64,000 nucleotides of DNA from Streptomyces sp. MNU76 (GCF_020982545.1 NZ_JAJKLK010000001.1:496001-560000), one strand, 5' to 3'; counted from the stretch's first letter, positions 36,559 through 46,647 are shown. Numbers and translations: made by a program. The notes: generated from the sequence alone by a model not told the origin.

Positions 36559-38779
36559 ATGGGGGTGCCGGAAATGACGCGGGGCGGTGTTCCTGGTCTT
36601 GTCGTGGCCGACCGTTATCGGCTGGTCGAATGCATCGGTCAAGGCGGAATGGGGCGGGTCTGGCGGGCCACCGACGAAATACTCGACCGGCAGGTCGCCG
36701 TCAAGGAAATGCGTATCGACGGTCAGGACCCGGAGGACAGCCGCACCCGGCGCGAGCGGACCCTGCGCGAGGCCAGGGCCACGGCCCGGATCGACCATCC
36801 CAACGTCGTACGCGTCTACGACGTCGTCGACGCGGGTGAGCGGCTCTGGATCGTCATGGAACTGGTCGACGGCCGCTCCCTGGAACGGCTGGTGGCGGAG
36901 GACGGTCCCCTGGACGCGCACGACACGGCCCGGATCGGCCTCGAACTGGTCGACGCGCTGGGCCAGGTGCACGCCCAGGGCGTCCTGCACCGCGACATCA
37001 AACCGGCCAACGTCCTGATCAGGCGTACGGGCATCCACCGGGCCGTCCTCACCGACTTCGGTATCGCCGCCATCCAGAACGCCGAGGCCCTCACCATGGC
37101 CGGCATGCTCGTCGGCTCCCCCGACTACATGGCCCCCGAGCGGGTCTCCGGCCGCCCCCAGGGCCCGCCCTCCGACCTCTGGTCCTCGGCGCCACGCTCT
37201 GCGCGGCCCTCGGCGGACGTTCCCCTTCTCGCGCTCCACCACTCTCGCCACCCTCCACGCCGTCCTCTACGAGGAGCCCGAACTCCCCGCCGCCGCGGGC
37301 CCCCTCCAGCACCTCCTGGCCGCCCTCCTCGACAAGGACCCCGAGGCCCGACCGGGCCTGCCCCGTCTCATCGAGGCGCTGCGTGCCGTCACCACACCCC
37401 CGGCGGCCTCCCCACAGGCGGCCAGGGGGCCGACGGAACCGGCACCGCCGGAGTCGGAGGAACCCCGGCCCACCGGCGAGCCGAGGGAACCGGCCCAGGG
37501 GGACCCTGGAGCCGACCACGCCCAAGCGGGCCGCGATGACGCGGAGTCGGGCATCGCAGCACCAGGCACCACCACACCGGACGCCCCCGCACCAGGCATC
37601 GCGGCGTCGGCCGACGCCGTGTCCGGCAGCGCGGCATCCGTCGCCGCCGGCCCCGACCAGCCGACGGCGAGCCCTCTGATGCCGATGCCGATGCCGACGC
37701 CCGAGGAGAGGCCGGGGCCGCCGGACGGAAACGGGCGACCGCCGACCGGCCCCGCCCCGAAGCGGGAGGCGGAAGCGACGCCCCCTTCCCCGCACGACAC
37801 CCCCGCCCGCACCCCACCCGACTCCACCAGCACACCGCACCCCCACAGCCCGTTCCACCCCGGAACCCGACCGAGCCACCACGCCCGTCCTCCGCCGCAC
37901 CCCTCCCTCCACCCCTCCCTCCCTCCCGTATCTCAGCCCCCGGCAGACCCCCGTCTCCCCGTGCCCGACCCCGATCCGGCGCCCGAGCACTCCACCCACA
38001 GCGACCTACCGACCAGGCCCCGGCGCACCTCGACTCCCACCCCACACGACACCCCCGCCCACTCCCACCCCCATGCCGCCCGGCGAACTGCCCGGCCCGC
38101 CCGTGCCGTCCCGGCATACGGAGCCGGACGGTCCCACGAGCCCCGAGGCCGCCGCCGGCGCAACCGCCGTATCGGCCTCGTCGCTGCCGCCGCCGTGGCC
38201 GTGACCGCCGCCGTGGCCGCGGTCGTCGTACCGGCGGTGAACGGCTCGCCCGACGACAAGGGAGGCAAAGACGACAAGGCGTCGTCGTCGACGACGGCCT
38301 CGCCCTCCGCCTCCTCCCCGTCCCCCACCGTCGCCGGCACGTCCCGGCCACCGAAGCTGCCGCCGGGCGCCCGCACGGAGGCCGGTGTGTTCGCCTGGGT
38401 CCCGCCCGACGGCTTCTCCCGGGAGGTGCACGCCGGCGCGGAGGTGCACTACACCGCGCCGGACGCCCGGCAGGAGATCGTCGGCAAGGCCTCGCTCGCG
38501 CGCGGTGACCTGCTGGAGCAGTGGCGGAAGAAGGAGAAGAGCACCAGCGAGGGGCCGGGATACCAGCGGATCCGCCTGGAGGAGACGGAGTTCCGTGGCA
38601 GGCCCGCCGTCGTGTGGGAGTACACCGTCACCGCCCAGGAACTGCCCTGGCACGTCCGCTCCCTGGGCTTCAACACCGGCGGCAAGTCGTACCAGCTGAC
38701 CACCTGGTACCACCCCGACATCGAGGACCGCGCCCTCCCGATCTACGAGAAGGTCGAGGAGAGCTTCACTCCGCTGTAG
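36559..38779 (+). pseudogene. Membrane Ser/Thr protein kinase, frameshifted as sequenced
   Basis: A PknB-type receptor kinase. The kinase domain begins YRLVECIGQGGMGRVWRATD with Lys in VAVKEM, the catalytic loop HRDIKPANVLI, DFGIA and MAPERVSG. After PSDLW the frame is lost twice: one C is missing near 37184 (should give WSLGATLCAALGG) and one near 37224 (should give RSPFSRSTTLATLHAVLY). Both repairs restore the kinase C-lobe. Then come a long Pro/Ala/His-rich linker of about 230 residues, one membrane helix (GLVAAAAVAVTAAVAAVVVP) and an extracellular domain of about 140 residues ending EKVEESFTPL. The start may be 36559, 36565 or 36574. Probably intact in the organism. Confidence 0.85.
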
Positions 38780-38796
38780 ATCCCACCGTGGGCACG

Positions 38797-38836
38797 AAAA
38801 AGAGGGCCCGGCGGCGGAAGAACCACCACCGGACCC
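38797..38836 (-). terminator. Terminator between the kinase and the second APC permease
   Basis: GGGTCCGGTGGTGG / CCGCCGCCGGGCCC on the minus strand pairs with a few G-U pairs and is followed by TCTTTTT. Confidence 0.7.
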
Positions 38837-38863
38837 TTGTCCGGACCTACGAGCCGGTCACTG

Positions 38864-39879
38864 TCAACTCACCGTGTCGGACACCTTCTCGGCGGACCCG
38901 GCGGCGGACTTCCCGCCACCGACCTTCTCCTTCACGAGCGCGATGCCGACCACGACCGCCGCGACCAGCAGCGACAGCAACAGGATCTCGCGGTTGCCGT
39001 GTTCGGTGTCGGTGAGCATGTAGCCGAGGACGAAGAGGATCAGCCCGATGGTGGCCCACGTCAGATGCGGGTACAGCCACATCTTCACGACGAGCTTCTC
39101 CGGCGTCTCCCGCTCGATGATCCGCCGCATCCGCAGCTGGGAGAAGCAGATGACGAGCCACACGAACAGGGAGACCGCACCGGAGGAGTTGACCAGGAAG
39201 AGGAAGACACCCTCGGGGAAGAGGTAGTTGAAGATGACCGCGACGAACCCGAACACCACCGAGGACAGGATGGCCGCCATCGGCACACCCCGCGCGTTCG
39301 TACGGCCGAACGAGCGCGGCGCGTCCCCGCGCGTCCCGAGCGAGAACGCCATCCGCGACGCGGTGTAGAGACCGGAGTTGAGACAGGACAGCACCGAGGT
39401 CAGCACGATGAAGTTCATGATCTGCCCGGCGTGCGCGATGCCGAGGGAGTCCAGGGCGGCCACGTAGGAGCCCTTCTCCTTGATCGACGGGTCGTTCCAC
39501 GGGAGCAGGGTCACCACGACGAAGATCGAGCCGAGGTAGAAGACGCCGATCCGCCAGATGATGCTGTTGGTGGACTTTGTCACCGCCTTCTGCGGGTGGG
39601 CGGAGAACGAACCCGAGGTCGGGTTGGCGGCGGACATCTCACCGAGCATCCGCATCACCAGCACCACCATCGTGCCCACGAGCGCGTACGACAGCAGGAT
39701 GCCGGGGTCGGCCGTGGCGATGCCGGAACTGGACCCGACGAAGAGACCGGCGCCGATGACACCACCGATGGCGATCATCCACAGATGACGGCTCTTGAGG
39801 CCGGCGTGCAGACCGGGGGAGGGGGAGAGGCCGAGCCTGGGGTGTCTGCCTGGTCCGACAGAGTCGGCTGGGAGGGCAT
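38864..39879 (-). pseudogene. APC-superfamily amino acid permease (copy 2), internally deleted and frameshifted
   Basis: The protein matches the APC family at the N-terminus ([40 protein letters not shown]) and in the C-terminal half (WRIGVFYLGSIFVVVTLLPW onward). At about 39592-39600 it jumps directly from SGSFSAH to PQKAVTKSTNSIIWRI. By comparison with the complete paralogue (residues about 88 to 236) roughly 150 residues covering helices 3-6 are missing, in frame. In addition the natural start at 39879 (MPSQPTLSDQADTPGSAS) needs one C added near 39825 to reach the main frame. Without helices 3-6 it should not transport. The deletion could be genuine or an assembly collapse. Confidence 0.82.
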
Positions 39880-40024
39880 GGGGGGAGGTTTCCTTTGCGC
39901 CGTTGTGGGGGCTTCCGTGCGTCTGCCCGAGGTCCACCCGATCGACTCCCGTCAGAGCGGGAGACGGGAGTGCACAGCTGGGGCCGGATGGACCGCTGTA
40001 AAGATCGATCCGGCGAATCGAAGG

Positions 40025-40085
40025 TGAAAGGAATCCTGAACCTTTGAATTCAGAACTTTACTTGAGATTTACTTAAGGTTCCGTG
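40025..40085. promoter_or_regulatory. AT-rich promoter region upstream of rpiB
   Basis: A stretch of unusually low GC with the direct repeat ACTTGAGATTT / ACTTAAGG and the palindrome TGAATTCA. It contrasts strongly with the surroundings and may hold promoter or nucleoid-protein binding sites. Confidence 0.4.
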
Positions 40086-40154
40086 GTTCAGCTCACGTTT
40101 CCTGGTCCTGCACCCCGTCGTGCCGCGCCGAAACACGCGTGTCACACTCGGACC

Positions 40155-40640
40155 ATGCGCGTCTACCTCGGCTCGGATCACGCCGGATACGAACTCAAGA
40201 ACCACCTCGTCGAGTGGCTGAAGGCCGCCGGCCACGAGCCCGTCGACTGCGGGCCCCACATCTACGACGCCCAGGACGACTACCCGCCGTTCTGCCTCCG
40301 CGCGGCGGAGCGTACGGCCGCGGACCCCGGGTCCCTCGGCGTCGTCATCGGCGGCTCGGGCAACGGCGAGCAGATCGCCGCGAACAAGGTGGCCGGCGTC
40401 CGCGCGGCCCTCGCGTGGAGCGCCGAGACGGCCGCGCTGGGCCGTGAGCACAACAACGCGAACGTCGTCGCTGTCGGCGCCCGGATGCACTCCGAGGAGG
40501 ACGCGACCAAGTTCGTCGAGACCTTCCTCGACACGCCGTTCTCCGGTGACGAGCGTCACATCCGCCGCATCGACATGCTGGCGTCCTACGAGACGACGGG
40601 CGACCTGCCGCCGATCCCGCCGCACCACCCGCAGCCGTAG
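40155..40640 (+). CDS. rpiB: Ribose-5-phosphate isomerase B
   Basis: A 161-residue enzyme interconverting ribose 5-phosphate and ribulose 5-phosphate in the pentose phosphate pathway. It starts MRVYLGSDHAGYELKNHLVE. The substrate-binding GSDHAG (residues 6-11), DYPPFCLRAAE, the anion-hole region GGSGNGEQIAANKVAGVRAA (about 67-86) and ARMHSEEDA are all present. In RpiB the catalytic residue is a Cys or Glu depending on subfamily; here GGSGNGEQ indicates the Glu-type actinobacterial form. It is monocistronic. Confidence 0.95.
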   Translation: MRVYLGSDHAGYELKNHLVEWLKAAGHEPVDCGPHIYDAQDDYPPFCLRAAERTAADPGSLGVVIGGSGNGEQIAANKVAGVRAALAWSAETAALGREHNNANVVAVGARMHSEEDATKFVETFLDTPFSGDERHIRRIDMLASYETTGDLPPIPPHHPQP

Positions 40641-40656
40641 TCACCGGGCAAGCAGA

Positions 40657-40770
40657 CCCCGTCGGCTGCGCAGCCGACGGGGCTGTGGGCTGAAAAGCAG
40701 GGGGCGCAGCCCCTGCTTTTCAGGGGCGCGGGGAACTGCGCGAGCAACCCCCACGCACCCGCACCCGACG
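40657..40770. repeat. Dispersed intergenic repeat, copy 4, with two hairpins
   Basis: A perfect stem, CCCCGTCGGCTG / CAGCCGACGGGG (40657-40682), is followed by a GAAAAGCAGGGG / CCCCTGCTTTTC stem and then GCGGGGAACTGCGCGAGC and CACCCGCACCC. It also acts as the likely rpiB terminator. Confidence 0.8.
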
Positions 40771-40817
40771 ACGCACCCCCAACCACCCCCACCCCTGCCG
40801 AACCCCCGGAGGACCCC

Positions 40818-41669
40818 GTGCCGGAGGGGCACACCATCCACCGCCTCGCCGAAGACTGCCGCACCCACTTCGGCCCGGAGGGCGACGGCCCCGAAGGCCA
40901 CGGCGTCGGCCGGAACGTCCACGTCACCAGCCCCCAGGGCAAGTTCGCCGACGCCGCCGCCCTCCTCACCGGCACCCCCCTCCACGCGGCCGAGGCCCAC
41001 GGCAAGCACCTCTTCCTGCACTTCGGCGACGCGGCCGCCGAGGAACGCGTCCACATCCACCTCGGCCTCTTCGGCAAGGTCACCTTCGGTCCGGCCCCCG
41101 CGCCCCCGCCCACGGACACCGTCCGCCTCCGGCTGCGCAACGACACGTCGTACATGGACCTACGGGGCCCCACGACCTGCGCCCTCATCACGGACGCCGA
41201 GAAACAGGCCGTACACGCCCGCCTCGGCCCGGACCCGCTCCGCCCCGACGCCGACCCGGCCCGCGCGTACGCCCGGATCTCCCGCAGCCGTACGACCATC
41301 GCCGCGCTCCTCCTGGACCAGAAGGCCATCGCGGGCGTCGGCAACGTCTACCGCGCGGAGGTCCTCTTCCGGCACGGCATCGACCCCTACCGCGCGGGCA
41401 GGGACATCACCCCGGCGGAGTGGGACGCGATCTGGGCCGACCTCGTCGCCCTGATGCGCGAGGGCGTACGCCACAACCGCATCGACACGGTCCGCCCCGA
41501 CCACCTCCCGGAGGCGATGGGCCGTCCGCCGCGCGTCGACGACCACGGGGGTGAGGTGTACGTGTACCGCAGGGCGAGCCTGCCCTGTCACATCTGTGGC
41601 GGCGAGATCCGCACCGCCGATCTCGCCGCCCGCAACCTCTTCTGGTGCCCGTCCTGCCAACACCGCTGA
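40818..41669 (+). CDS. Fpg/Nei-family DNA glycosylase
   Basis: A 283-residue base-excision repair enzyme. The GTG gives VPEGHTIHRLAEDCRT; after Met removal, Pro2-Glu3 form the catalytic pair. HGKHLFLHFG (about 54), the helix-two-turn-helix QKAIAGVGNVYRAEVLF (about 174-190) and a C-terminal zinc finger (CHIC and CPSC, about 258-280) are present, so the whole protein is intact. The TSPQGKF phrase and the overall layout are those of actinobacterial Nei2-like glycosylases for oxidised pyrimidines. Confidence 0.93.
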   Translation: MPEGHTIHRLAEDCRTHFGPEGDGPEGHGVGRNVHVTSPQGKFADAAALLTGTPLHAAEAHGKHLFLHFGDAAAEERVHIHLGLFGKVTFGPAPAPPPTDTVRLRLRNDTSYMDLRGPTTCALITDAEKQAVHARLGPDPLRPDADPARAYARISRSRTTIAALLLDQKAIAGVGNVYRAEVLFRHGIDPYRAGRDITPAEWDAIWADLVALMREGVRHNRIDTVRPDHLPEAMGRPPRVDDHGGEVYVYRRASLPCHICGGEIRTADLAARNLFWCPSCQHR

Positions 41670-41694
41670 TACCGCGCGCTGTTGCCCTGGCGCC

Positions 41695-42941
41695 CTAGAA
41701 CCCGTGCGGCAGCCAGGGCGCGAGCCCCGAGGACAGCAAGCCGGTGGACGCCTCCGCCAGCGACCCCTCCCGCAGTTCCCGCACCAGCCCGGCCGCGCCC
41801 AGCGAGGCCAGGCTCACCCCGCCCAGATAGGCCGCCCCCAACTCCCTTACGGAGAGGGAGAGATCGGCGGCGTCGGCGGTCCGCTCGCAGGTCGCGCCCT
41901 TGACGTCGCCGGTGAGCCGCCAACGTCCCTCGTTCCAGGGGCAGAAGGCGTCCTCGACCTCGAACACGACGTCCAGCGGCGCCTGATAGGTCCGCGCCCG
42001 CAGCGCGGCACCGACGTCCACGAGCCGCACGTACAGATCGTCCTTGACCCGCAGTCCGCACCGGCGGACGTCCGACACCAGGTGCAGCACCGGCTCGTCC
42101 ACCGGCAGCCGGTGGGCCACCACGCACCGCGTCAGGTCGATGTCGAAGAGGAACCGCCACAACGCGGCCCGCGCGGCGGGGTCCACGGCCTCCAGCGAAC
42201 TCACCTGGACGACCCCCTCCGGCCCGGCGTGCCCCCAGTCGGACTTGATCCGGAAACGGGCGTACCCCACGACCCCGGAACCGTCCCCTCACCCGCCCGC
42301 TCGGCCACCACGCACTGCAACGGCGAGGCCCCCTCCCGGTGGCGCTCCGTGTCGAGCAGGTCCACCCGCTCCCAGCCGGGCCGCCGCTCCATCATCCCCG
42401 GCCGCTCCGGCACCAGACGGGCGTACACCTCCTCGCACACGTCGAGCACCTCGACCGGATCCGCGTACCGCAGCCGTACGTCATCGGTGCCGGGCGGCAC
42501 GGACAGCCGTACCCGGGTGGTGTCGATGTCGGCGGTGAGCCGATGCGTGGCCTGGCCGTACCCGAAGCGGCCGTAGATCACCGGCTCGGACGCCGTCAGC
42601 ACGGCCAGCGGCTCGCCCCAGGAGCGGATGTCGTCCAACTGCCGCCGCATCATGGCCGTCAGCACCCCGCGCCGCCGGTGCGTGGCCGCGACGCCGACCA
42701 TCGTGACGCCCGCCGTCGGGACGACCGCGCCCCCGGGCATCGTCATCCGGAAGTCGAACGCCCCGGCCGTGCCGACGCATTGATCGCCGTCCCACACACC
42801 GATCGAGCGGTCGTACGGGGTGAGCGCCTTCCACAACTCCCGTTCCTCGGGGGGTTCGGGGGTGCCGCCGAAGGCGCGGACGAGGTTGTCGTACCAGACG
42901 TTCCAGTCTTCTTTGCGCAGCGCCCGCAGCTCAGTCGTCAT
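41695..42941 (-). pseudogene. Eis-like GNAT acetyltransferase, frameshifted as sequenced
   Basis: An N-acetyltransferase with two GNAT folds and a sterol-carrier-like C-terminal domain, the Eis/enhanced intracellular survival type. The N-terminal part starts MTTELRALRKEDWNVWYDNL and has the acetyl-CoA loop VGVAATHRRRGVLTAMMRRQ (about residues 82-101). The C-terminal part starts at VVGYARFRIKSDWGHAGPEG in another frame and ends STGLLSSGLAPWLPHGF. The frames join if one G is added to the GGGG at 42273-42276 (minus strand CCGGGGTC). The restored protein is about 415 residues, normal for the family. Eis proteins acetylate amines and in some species modify aminoglycosides. Confidence 0.87.
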
Positions 42942-43166
42942 ACGCCATGCCTAGCAGGGCAATCCCGTACGAGCGAACGAATTTGCCCCGCGCGTCGCCG
43001 TTCGACGTGGGATCCTTCCCAGGTGCCGCACGGAGGGCGCACGGGGGCCGAAGTACGCGTTCCGGTGTGAGATCTGTGTGAGATTCGTCGTGAACCGGCC
43101 CTCGGAAGGGGGACAAGTAGGACCTCCTGTGCACAGGGGCTGGTCCGATGGATAAGGTCCCGAACA

Positions 43167-44339
43167 ATGGCAGCAGGACGAGAGCGGCGCGCGGCGGCCG
43201 ATACGCTCACGGCCCGGATGAAGAAGTTGGTTCACCGGGCCCGCACCGGCCTGCGCAAATCCGCCGTCGACTACTTCCGCGGGGACGGCTCCGACTGGAT
43301 CGCCCTGGCCGGTCTGCTGCTGACGATCCCGCTGATCGCCTGTCTCACGATGATCAACGAGGTGTGGTTCTCACCCGCCGTCCTCGTCCTCCCCATCGTC
43401 GCCGGCGGTCTGCTGCTCCGGCCCGCCAGCCTCCTCGGCCTCTACGCCGCCGCCGCGACGGCCCTCATCGTGGAGTCCGTCAAGCTCGGCCCGTACACCG
43501 ACGGTCCGGCCCGCGTGACGCCCGGCACCGTGCTCGTGGTCGCCGCCTGCGGTTTCTTCGGTCTGCTCATCGCCCAGTTCCGCAGCCGCGTCGGCGTCCC
43601 CTGGCGGCGCGGCGGCACCATGCTCTTCGACCTGCGCGAACGCATCCGGGTGCAGAGCAAGCTGCCGCAGCTGCCGACCGGTTGGCACCGGGAGATGGCG
43701 CTGCGCCCGGCGGGCGGCCAGTCGTTCTCGGGCGACTTCGTCGTGGCCGCCCGGACGAACGGCGGCCGCACCCTGGAAGTCGTGCTCACCGACGTCTCCG
43801 GCAAGGGCATGGACGCGGGCTCCCGAGCCCTGCTGCTCTCCGGCGCCTTCGGCGGCCTGCTGGGTTCGCTCCCCCCGCACGCGTTCCTCCCGGCGGCCAA
43901 CGGCTACCTCCTGCGCCAGGACTGGGACGAGGGCTTCGCGACATCCATCCACCTCGTCCTCGACCTCGACTCCGGCGACTACGAACTCTTCTCCGCCGGC
44001 CACCCGCCGGGCCTCCAACTCAGTGCCGGCACCGGCCGCTGGGAGGAGAAGGCCGCCGAGGGCCCCCTCCTCGGCGTCTACGACGGCGCCCAGTTCGACC
44101 CGGTCAAGGGCTCCCTGCGCCCCGGCGACGTCCTGATGCTCTTCACCGACGGCCTCGTCGAGACGTCCGACCGTGACATCGTCGAAGGCATCGACCGCCT
44201 CACGGGCGAGGCCGACCGCTACGTCGCCGGTGGCTTCCACGGCGCGGCCTGGCACCTGATCGAAGCGGTGGCCAAGGACGTCAACGACGACCGAGCCCTC
44301 CTGCTGATCTGCCGAGAAGGCCCCACCCCGACGAGGTAG
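43167..44339 (+). CDS. Membrane PP2C/SpoIIE-type serine phosphatase
   Basis: A 390-residue protein. Membrane segments lie at about residues 45-145 (IALAGLLLTIPLIACLTMIN, AVLVLPIVAGGLLL, TVLVVAACGFFGLLIAQF). The cytoplasmic SpoIIE phosphatase domain begins at about 165 with HREMALRPAGGQSFSGDFV, LTDVSGKGMDAGSRALLLSG, SAGHPPGLQL and FTDGLVETSDRD; the acidic residues bind two metals. There is no PAS or GAF sensor, so the membrane part is the likely input. Typical partners are anti-anti-sigma factors, none of which are adjacent. Confidence 0.92.
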   Translation: MAAGRERRAAADTLTARMKKLVHRARTGLRKSAVDYFRGDGSDWIALAGLLLTIPLIACLTMINEVWFSPAVLVLPIVAGGLLLRPASLLGLYAAAATALIVESVKLGPYTDGPARVTPGTVLVVAACGFFGLLIAQFRSRVGVPWRRGGTMLFDLRERIRVQSKLPQLPTGWHREMALRPAGGQSFSGDFVVAARTNGGRTLEVVLTDVSGKGMDAGSRALLLSGAFGGLLGSLPPHAFLPAANGYLLRQDWDEGFATSIHLVLDLDSGDYELFSAGHPPGLQLSAGTGRWEEKAAEGPLLGVYDGAQFDPVKGSLRPGDVLMLFTDGLVETSDRDIVEGIDRLTGEADRYVAGGFHGAAWHLIEAVAKDVNDDRALLLICREGPTPTR

Positions 44340-44423
44340 AGAGCCCCACCGCCCCACCCCGACCCGCAAACCACGCCGCCACACGAAAGCCGCAGCCCGC
44401 CGAGCAGCGCGAGGACTCGACCG

Positions 44424-44632
44424 AAGCAGATCGACCCGCAGGGGTGCGGCCGTCGCCGATCGACCCGCAGGGTGCGACCGTCGCCGATCGGCCCGGGGGC
44501 GGGGTTTGAGCGTCGTCGATCGGCCGGAGGCGGGGACGGGGGTTTGAGCGTCGTCGATCGGCTCGGGAGCGGGGCTTGACCCATCGCAGATCGGCCCGTG
44601 GAGTTCGAGCGTCGTGTATCGGCCCGCAGGGG
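44424..44632. repeat. Imperfect tandem repeat, about seven units
   Basis: Seven units of 24 to 38 bp carry the shared wording CGTCGTCGATCGGCCCG and end in GGGGTTTGA or similar. It lies just after the phosphatase gene and ends where a dispersed repeat copy begins. It does not encode a recognisable protein in any frame. Unit lengths vary too much and spacers are not unique, so it is not a CRISPR array. Confidence 0.75.
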
Positions 44633-44639
44633 ACCTGCG

Positions 44640-44710
44640 CGCGCCCTTCCGGGCGCGGGGAACTGCGCGAGCAACCACGACGAACCCGCACCCAACACCC
44701 CACCCATACC
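44640..44710. repeat. Dispersed intergenic repeat, copy 5
   Basis: GCGGGGAACTGCGCGAGC followed by AACCACGACGAACCCGCACC. The 44711-44927 stretch after it is rich in CCCACC-type simple sequence and shows no gene. Confidence 0.78.
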
Positions 44711-44927
44711 CACCCCAATCTCACCCACCCGCCCCACCCCGTCCCCGAACCCCAAACCCTCACACACACCCAGGGGTCGAAGGGGCACAGCCCCTGGAGG
44801 ACGGGACGGGCAGGGGCGGCGGGGCGACCCCAAGCCCGCAACCAACGAACTCGCGAGCCGACAAACCATCACAAACCCAACGGACCCACGGACCCACGAA
44901 CCCGCAAACCCACAAAGGAGCCCCACG

Positions 44928-45399
44928 ATGCCCCGACCCACCTCACCCTCCCCGAAGTGGAGACCCTTGCCCGCACCGCCCACGCCACCCAGACAGACAA
45001 GGCCGGCCACCCCTACACCGACCACCTCCAGGCGGTCGCCCACGGCGTAGCCACCCGCGGCGGCGACCCCGACCAGATCGCCGCAGCCTGGCTGCACGAC
45101 GCCATCGAGGACCACGCCCTCACCGAGGAATGGCTGACCACCGCCCCTGGCCCCGCACGAAGGCCATCGTCCGGGCCCTCACCAAACACCCCGGCGAACC
45201 CCCGGAGGCCTACGCCGCCCGCATCCTCACCACCCCCGGCGCCCTCCTGGTCAAACAGTCCGACCTGGCCCACAACGCGAACCCCGCCCGCCTGGCCGTC
45301 CTGGACGCTCCCACCCGCACCCGCCTCACCGCCAAGTACGCCCACATGCGAAACCTCCTCGGCCTGCCGGACGAACCGACGGCCGAGGAGGCGACGTGA
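44928..45399 (+). pseudogene. HD-domain (RelA/SpoT-like hydrolase fold) protein, frameshifted as sequenced
   Basis: The ATG at 44928 follows AAAGGAG and begins MPRP. Adding one C near 44939 gives HLTLPEVETLARTAHATQTD, then AGHPYTDHLQAVAHGVATRG and AAWLHDAIEDHALTEEWL, which is the HD signature (H...HD) of small RelA/SpoT-like hydrolases. A second missing C near 45151 moves the frame to RTKAIVRALTKHPGEPPEAY, ending LGLPDEPTAEEAT at 45399. The restored protein is about 157 residues. It lacks a synthetase domain. Such proteins may hydrolyse (p)ppGpp or other pyrophosphates; the substrate here is unknown. Confidence 0.82.
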
Positions 45400-45444
45400 C
45401 GCACCCGCCGAGAGCGGGGATGAAGGGGAAACGGCCCGGGGGAG

Positions 45445-46647
45445 CTAGACCTTGGCCCCGGCCTTCCCCCGCTCCCGAGCCAACTCGGCGGCGTCCCTCT
45501 TGAACGCCCACTCCATCTTCGGCTCCATGGCGAACCGGAACATCCGCTGCACCGGCGGCGTGCACAGCACGGTGATGACGGCCGCGGCGAAGACCGTGAC
45601 GACCAGCTCGCCCAGCGGCTGGTACACCCACGCGTTGGCGTCGTACCAGTCCCAGAAGCGCGAGCCCTTCGCGAGGAACCCGTGCAGCAGGTAGCCGTAG
45701 AGCGTGCCCGCGCCCAGCACGGTGAACCACATCTTCCGCCGGGGCACCCAGGCGAAGAAGCAGGTGGTGAGCACCATGGAGCAGCCGAAGAGCGCGAAGG
45801 TCATGACGACCCCGGCCCACCACGGCGCACCCAGCTCCTGGGCGCTGTCCCGGTGGTAGAACCACGCCGAGTTCATGTGCGGCCCCACCCAGTACGCCAT
45901 CGCCAGCGCGACGGCCGCCACCGGCACGGACAGCATCCGCACCTCACGGCGCCGCATGAACTGGAAGTGCGCGGGCTTCATGAAGAGACCGACGACGAAG
46001 AAGGGCAGGAACTGAAGGACGCGTTGCAGGTCCAGGTCGTCGCCGATGTCGGGCGAGACGGAGGCGAGCGCCGCGATGCCGAGCGCCACCGGGATCGGCC
46101 AGCGCACCACCTTCCACAGCGGGGTCGTCAGCCGCCACACGAACAGCGCGATCAGGAACCAGGTGAGGTACCACGGGTCGAGCAGGCTGATCGGATGCGA
46201 GGGGTCGTCGTTGCCGTACCGCTTGAAGAAGGAGTACGCGATCTCGAAGAGGACGTACGGCACGGCGATGCCGGTGATCAGCCGGCGGAGCCGGTCGGGG
46301 CGCATGTCGAAACTGCGCGAGAAGTAGCCGGAGATGATGATGAAGGCCGGCATGTGGAACGTGTACACGACCATGTACAGCGCCTCGGCGGCGCGGCTGT
46401 GATCGGTCAGCGGCTCCCACGCGTGCCCCATCGCGACGAACACGATGGCGAGGTACTTCGCGTTGTCGAAGAACGCGTCACGCTGTTTGGCCGGTCTGGC
46501 CTCCGGGGAGGCGCCACCCGGCGTCGGGTGAGGGGACGAGGACTTCAGCGAGCGCGGACTCGGCACTCCGTCGGCCGGCGACTGTGGTGACTGTGCCGGC
46601 GGGAGCGGCGCCCTGGACCGGTCGTGCGGTCGCAGCGAGTTCGTCAC
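45445..46647 (-). CDS. Acyltransferase 3-family membrane protein
   Basis: A 400-residue protein with about ten membrane helices. I chose the GTG at 46647 (VTNSLRPHDRSRAPLPPAQS) because GGGAGGG lies upstream; the ATG 51 bases earlier lacks a site. The first 70 residues are Pro/Ser-rich and cytoplasmic. The family motif DNAKYLAIVFVAMGHAWEPL with the catalytic-type His is at about 78-97. Family members transfer acyl groups to sugars, peptidoglycan or small molecules. The substrate is unknown. Confidence 0.85.
   Translation of the reverse strand: MTNSLRPHDRSRAPLPPAQSPQSPADGVPSPRSLKSSSPHPTPGGASPEARPAKQRDAFFDNAKYLAIVFVAMGHAWEPLTDHSRAAEALYMVVYTFHMPAFIIISGYFSRSFDMRPDRLRRLITGIAVPYVLFEIAYSFFKRYGNDDPSHPISLLDPWYLTWFLIALFVWRLTTPLWKVVRWPIPVALGIAALASVSPDIGDDLDLQRVLQFLPFFVVGLFMKPAHFQFMRRREVRMLSVPVAAVALAMAYWVGPHMNSAWFYHRDSAQELGAPWWAGVVMTFALFGCSMVLTTCFFAWVPRRKMWFTVLGAGTLYGYLLHGFLAKGSRFWDWYDANAWVYQPLGELVVTVFAAAVITVLCTPPVQRMFRFAMEPKMEWAFKRDAAELARERGKAGAKV

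Noticed and set aside
44424-44632. Possible CRISPR array
   Set aside because: Unit and spacer lengths vary, spacers are not unique, and no cas gene is in the window.
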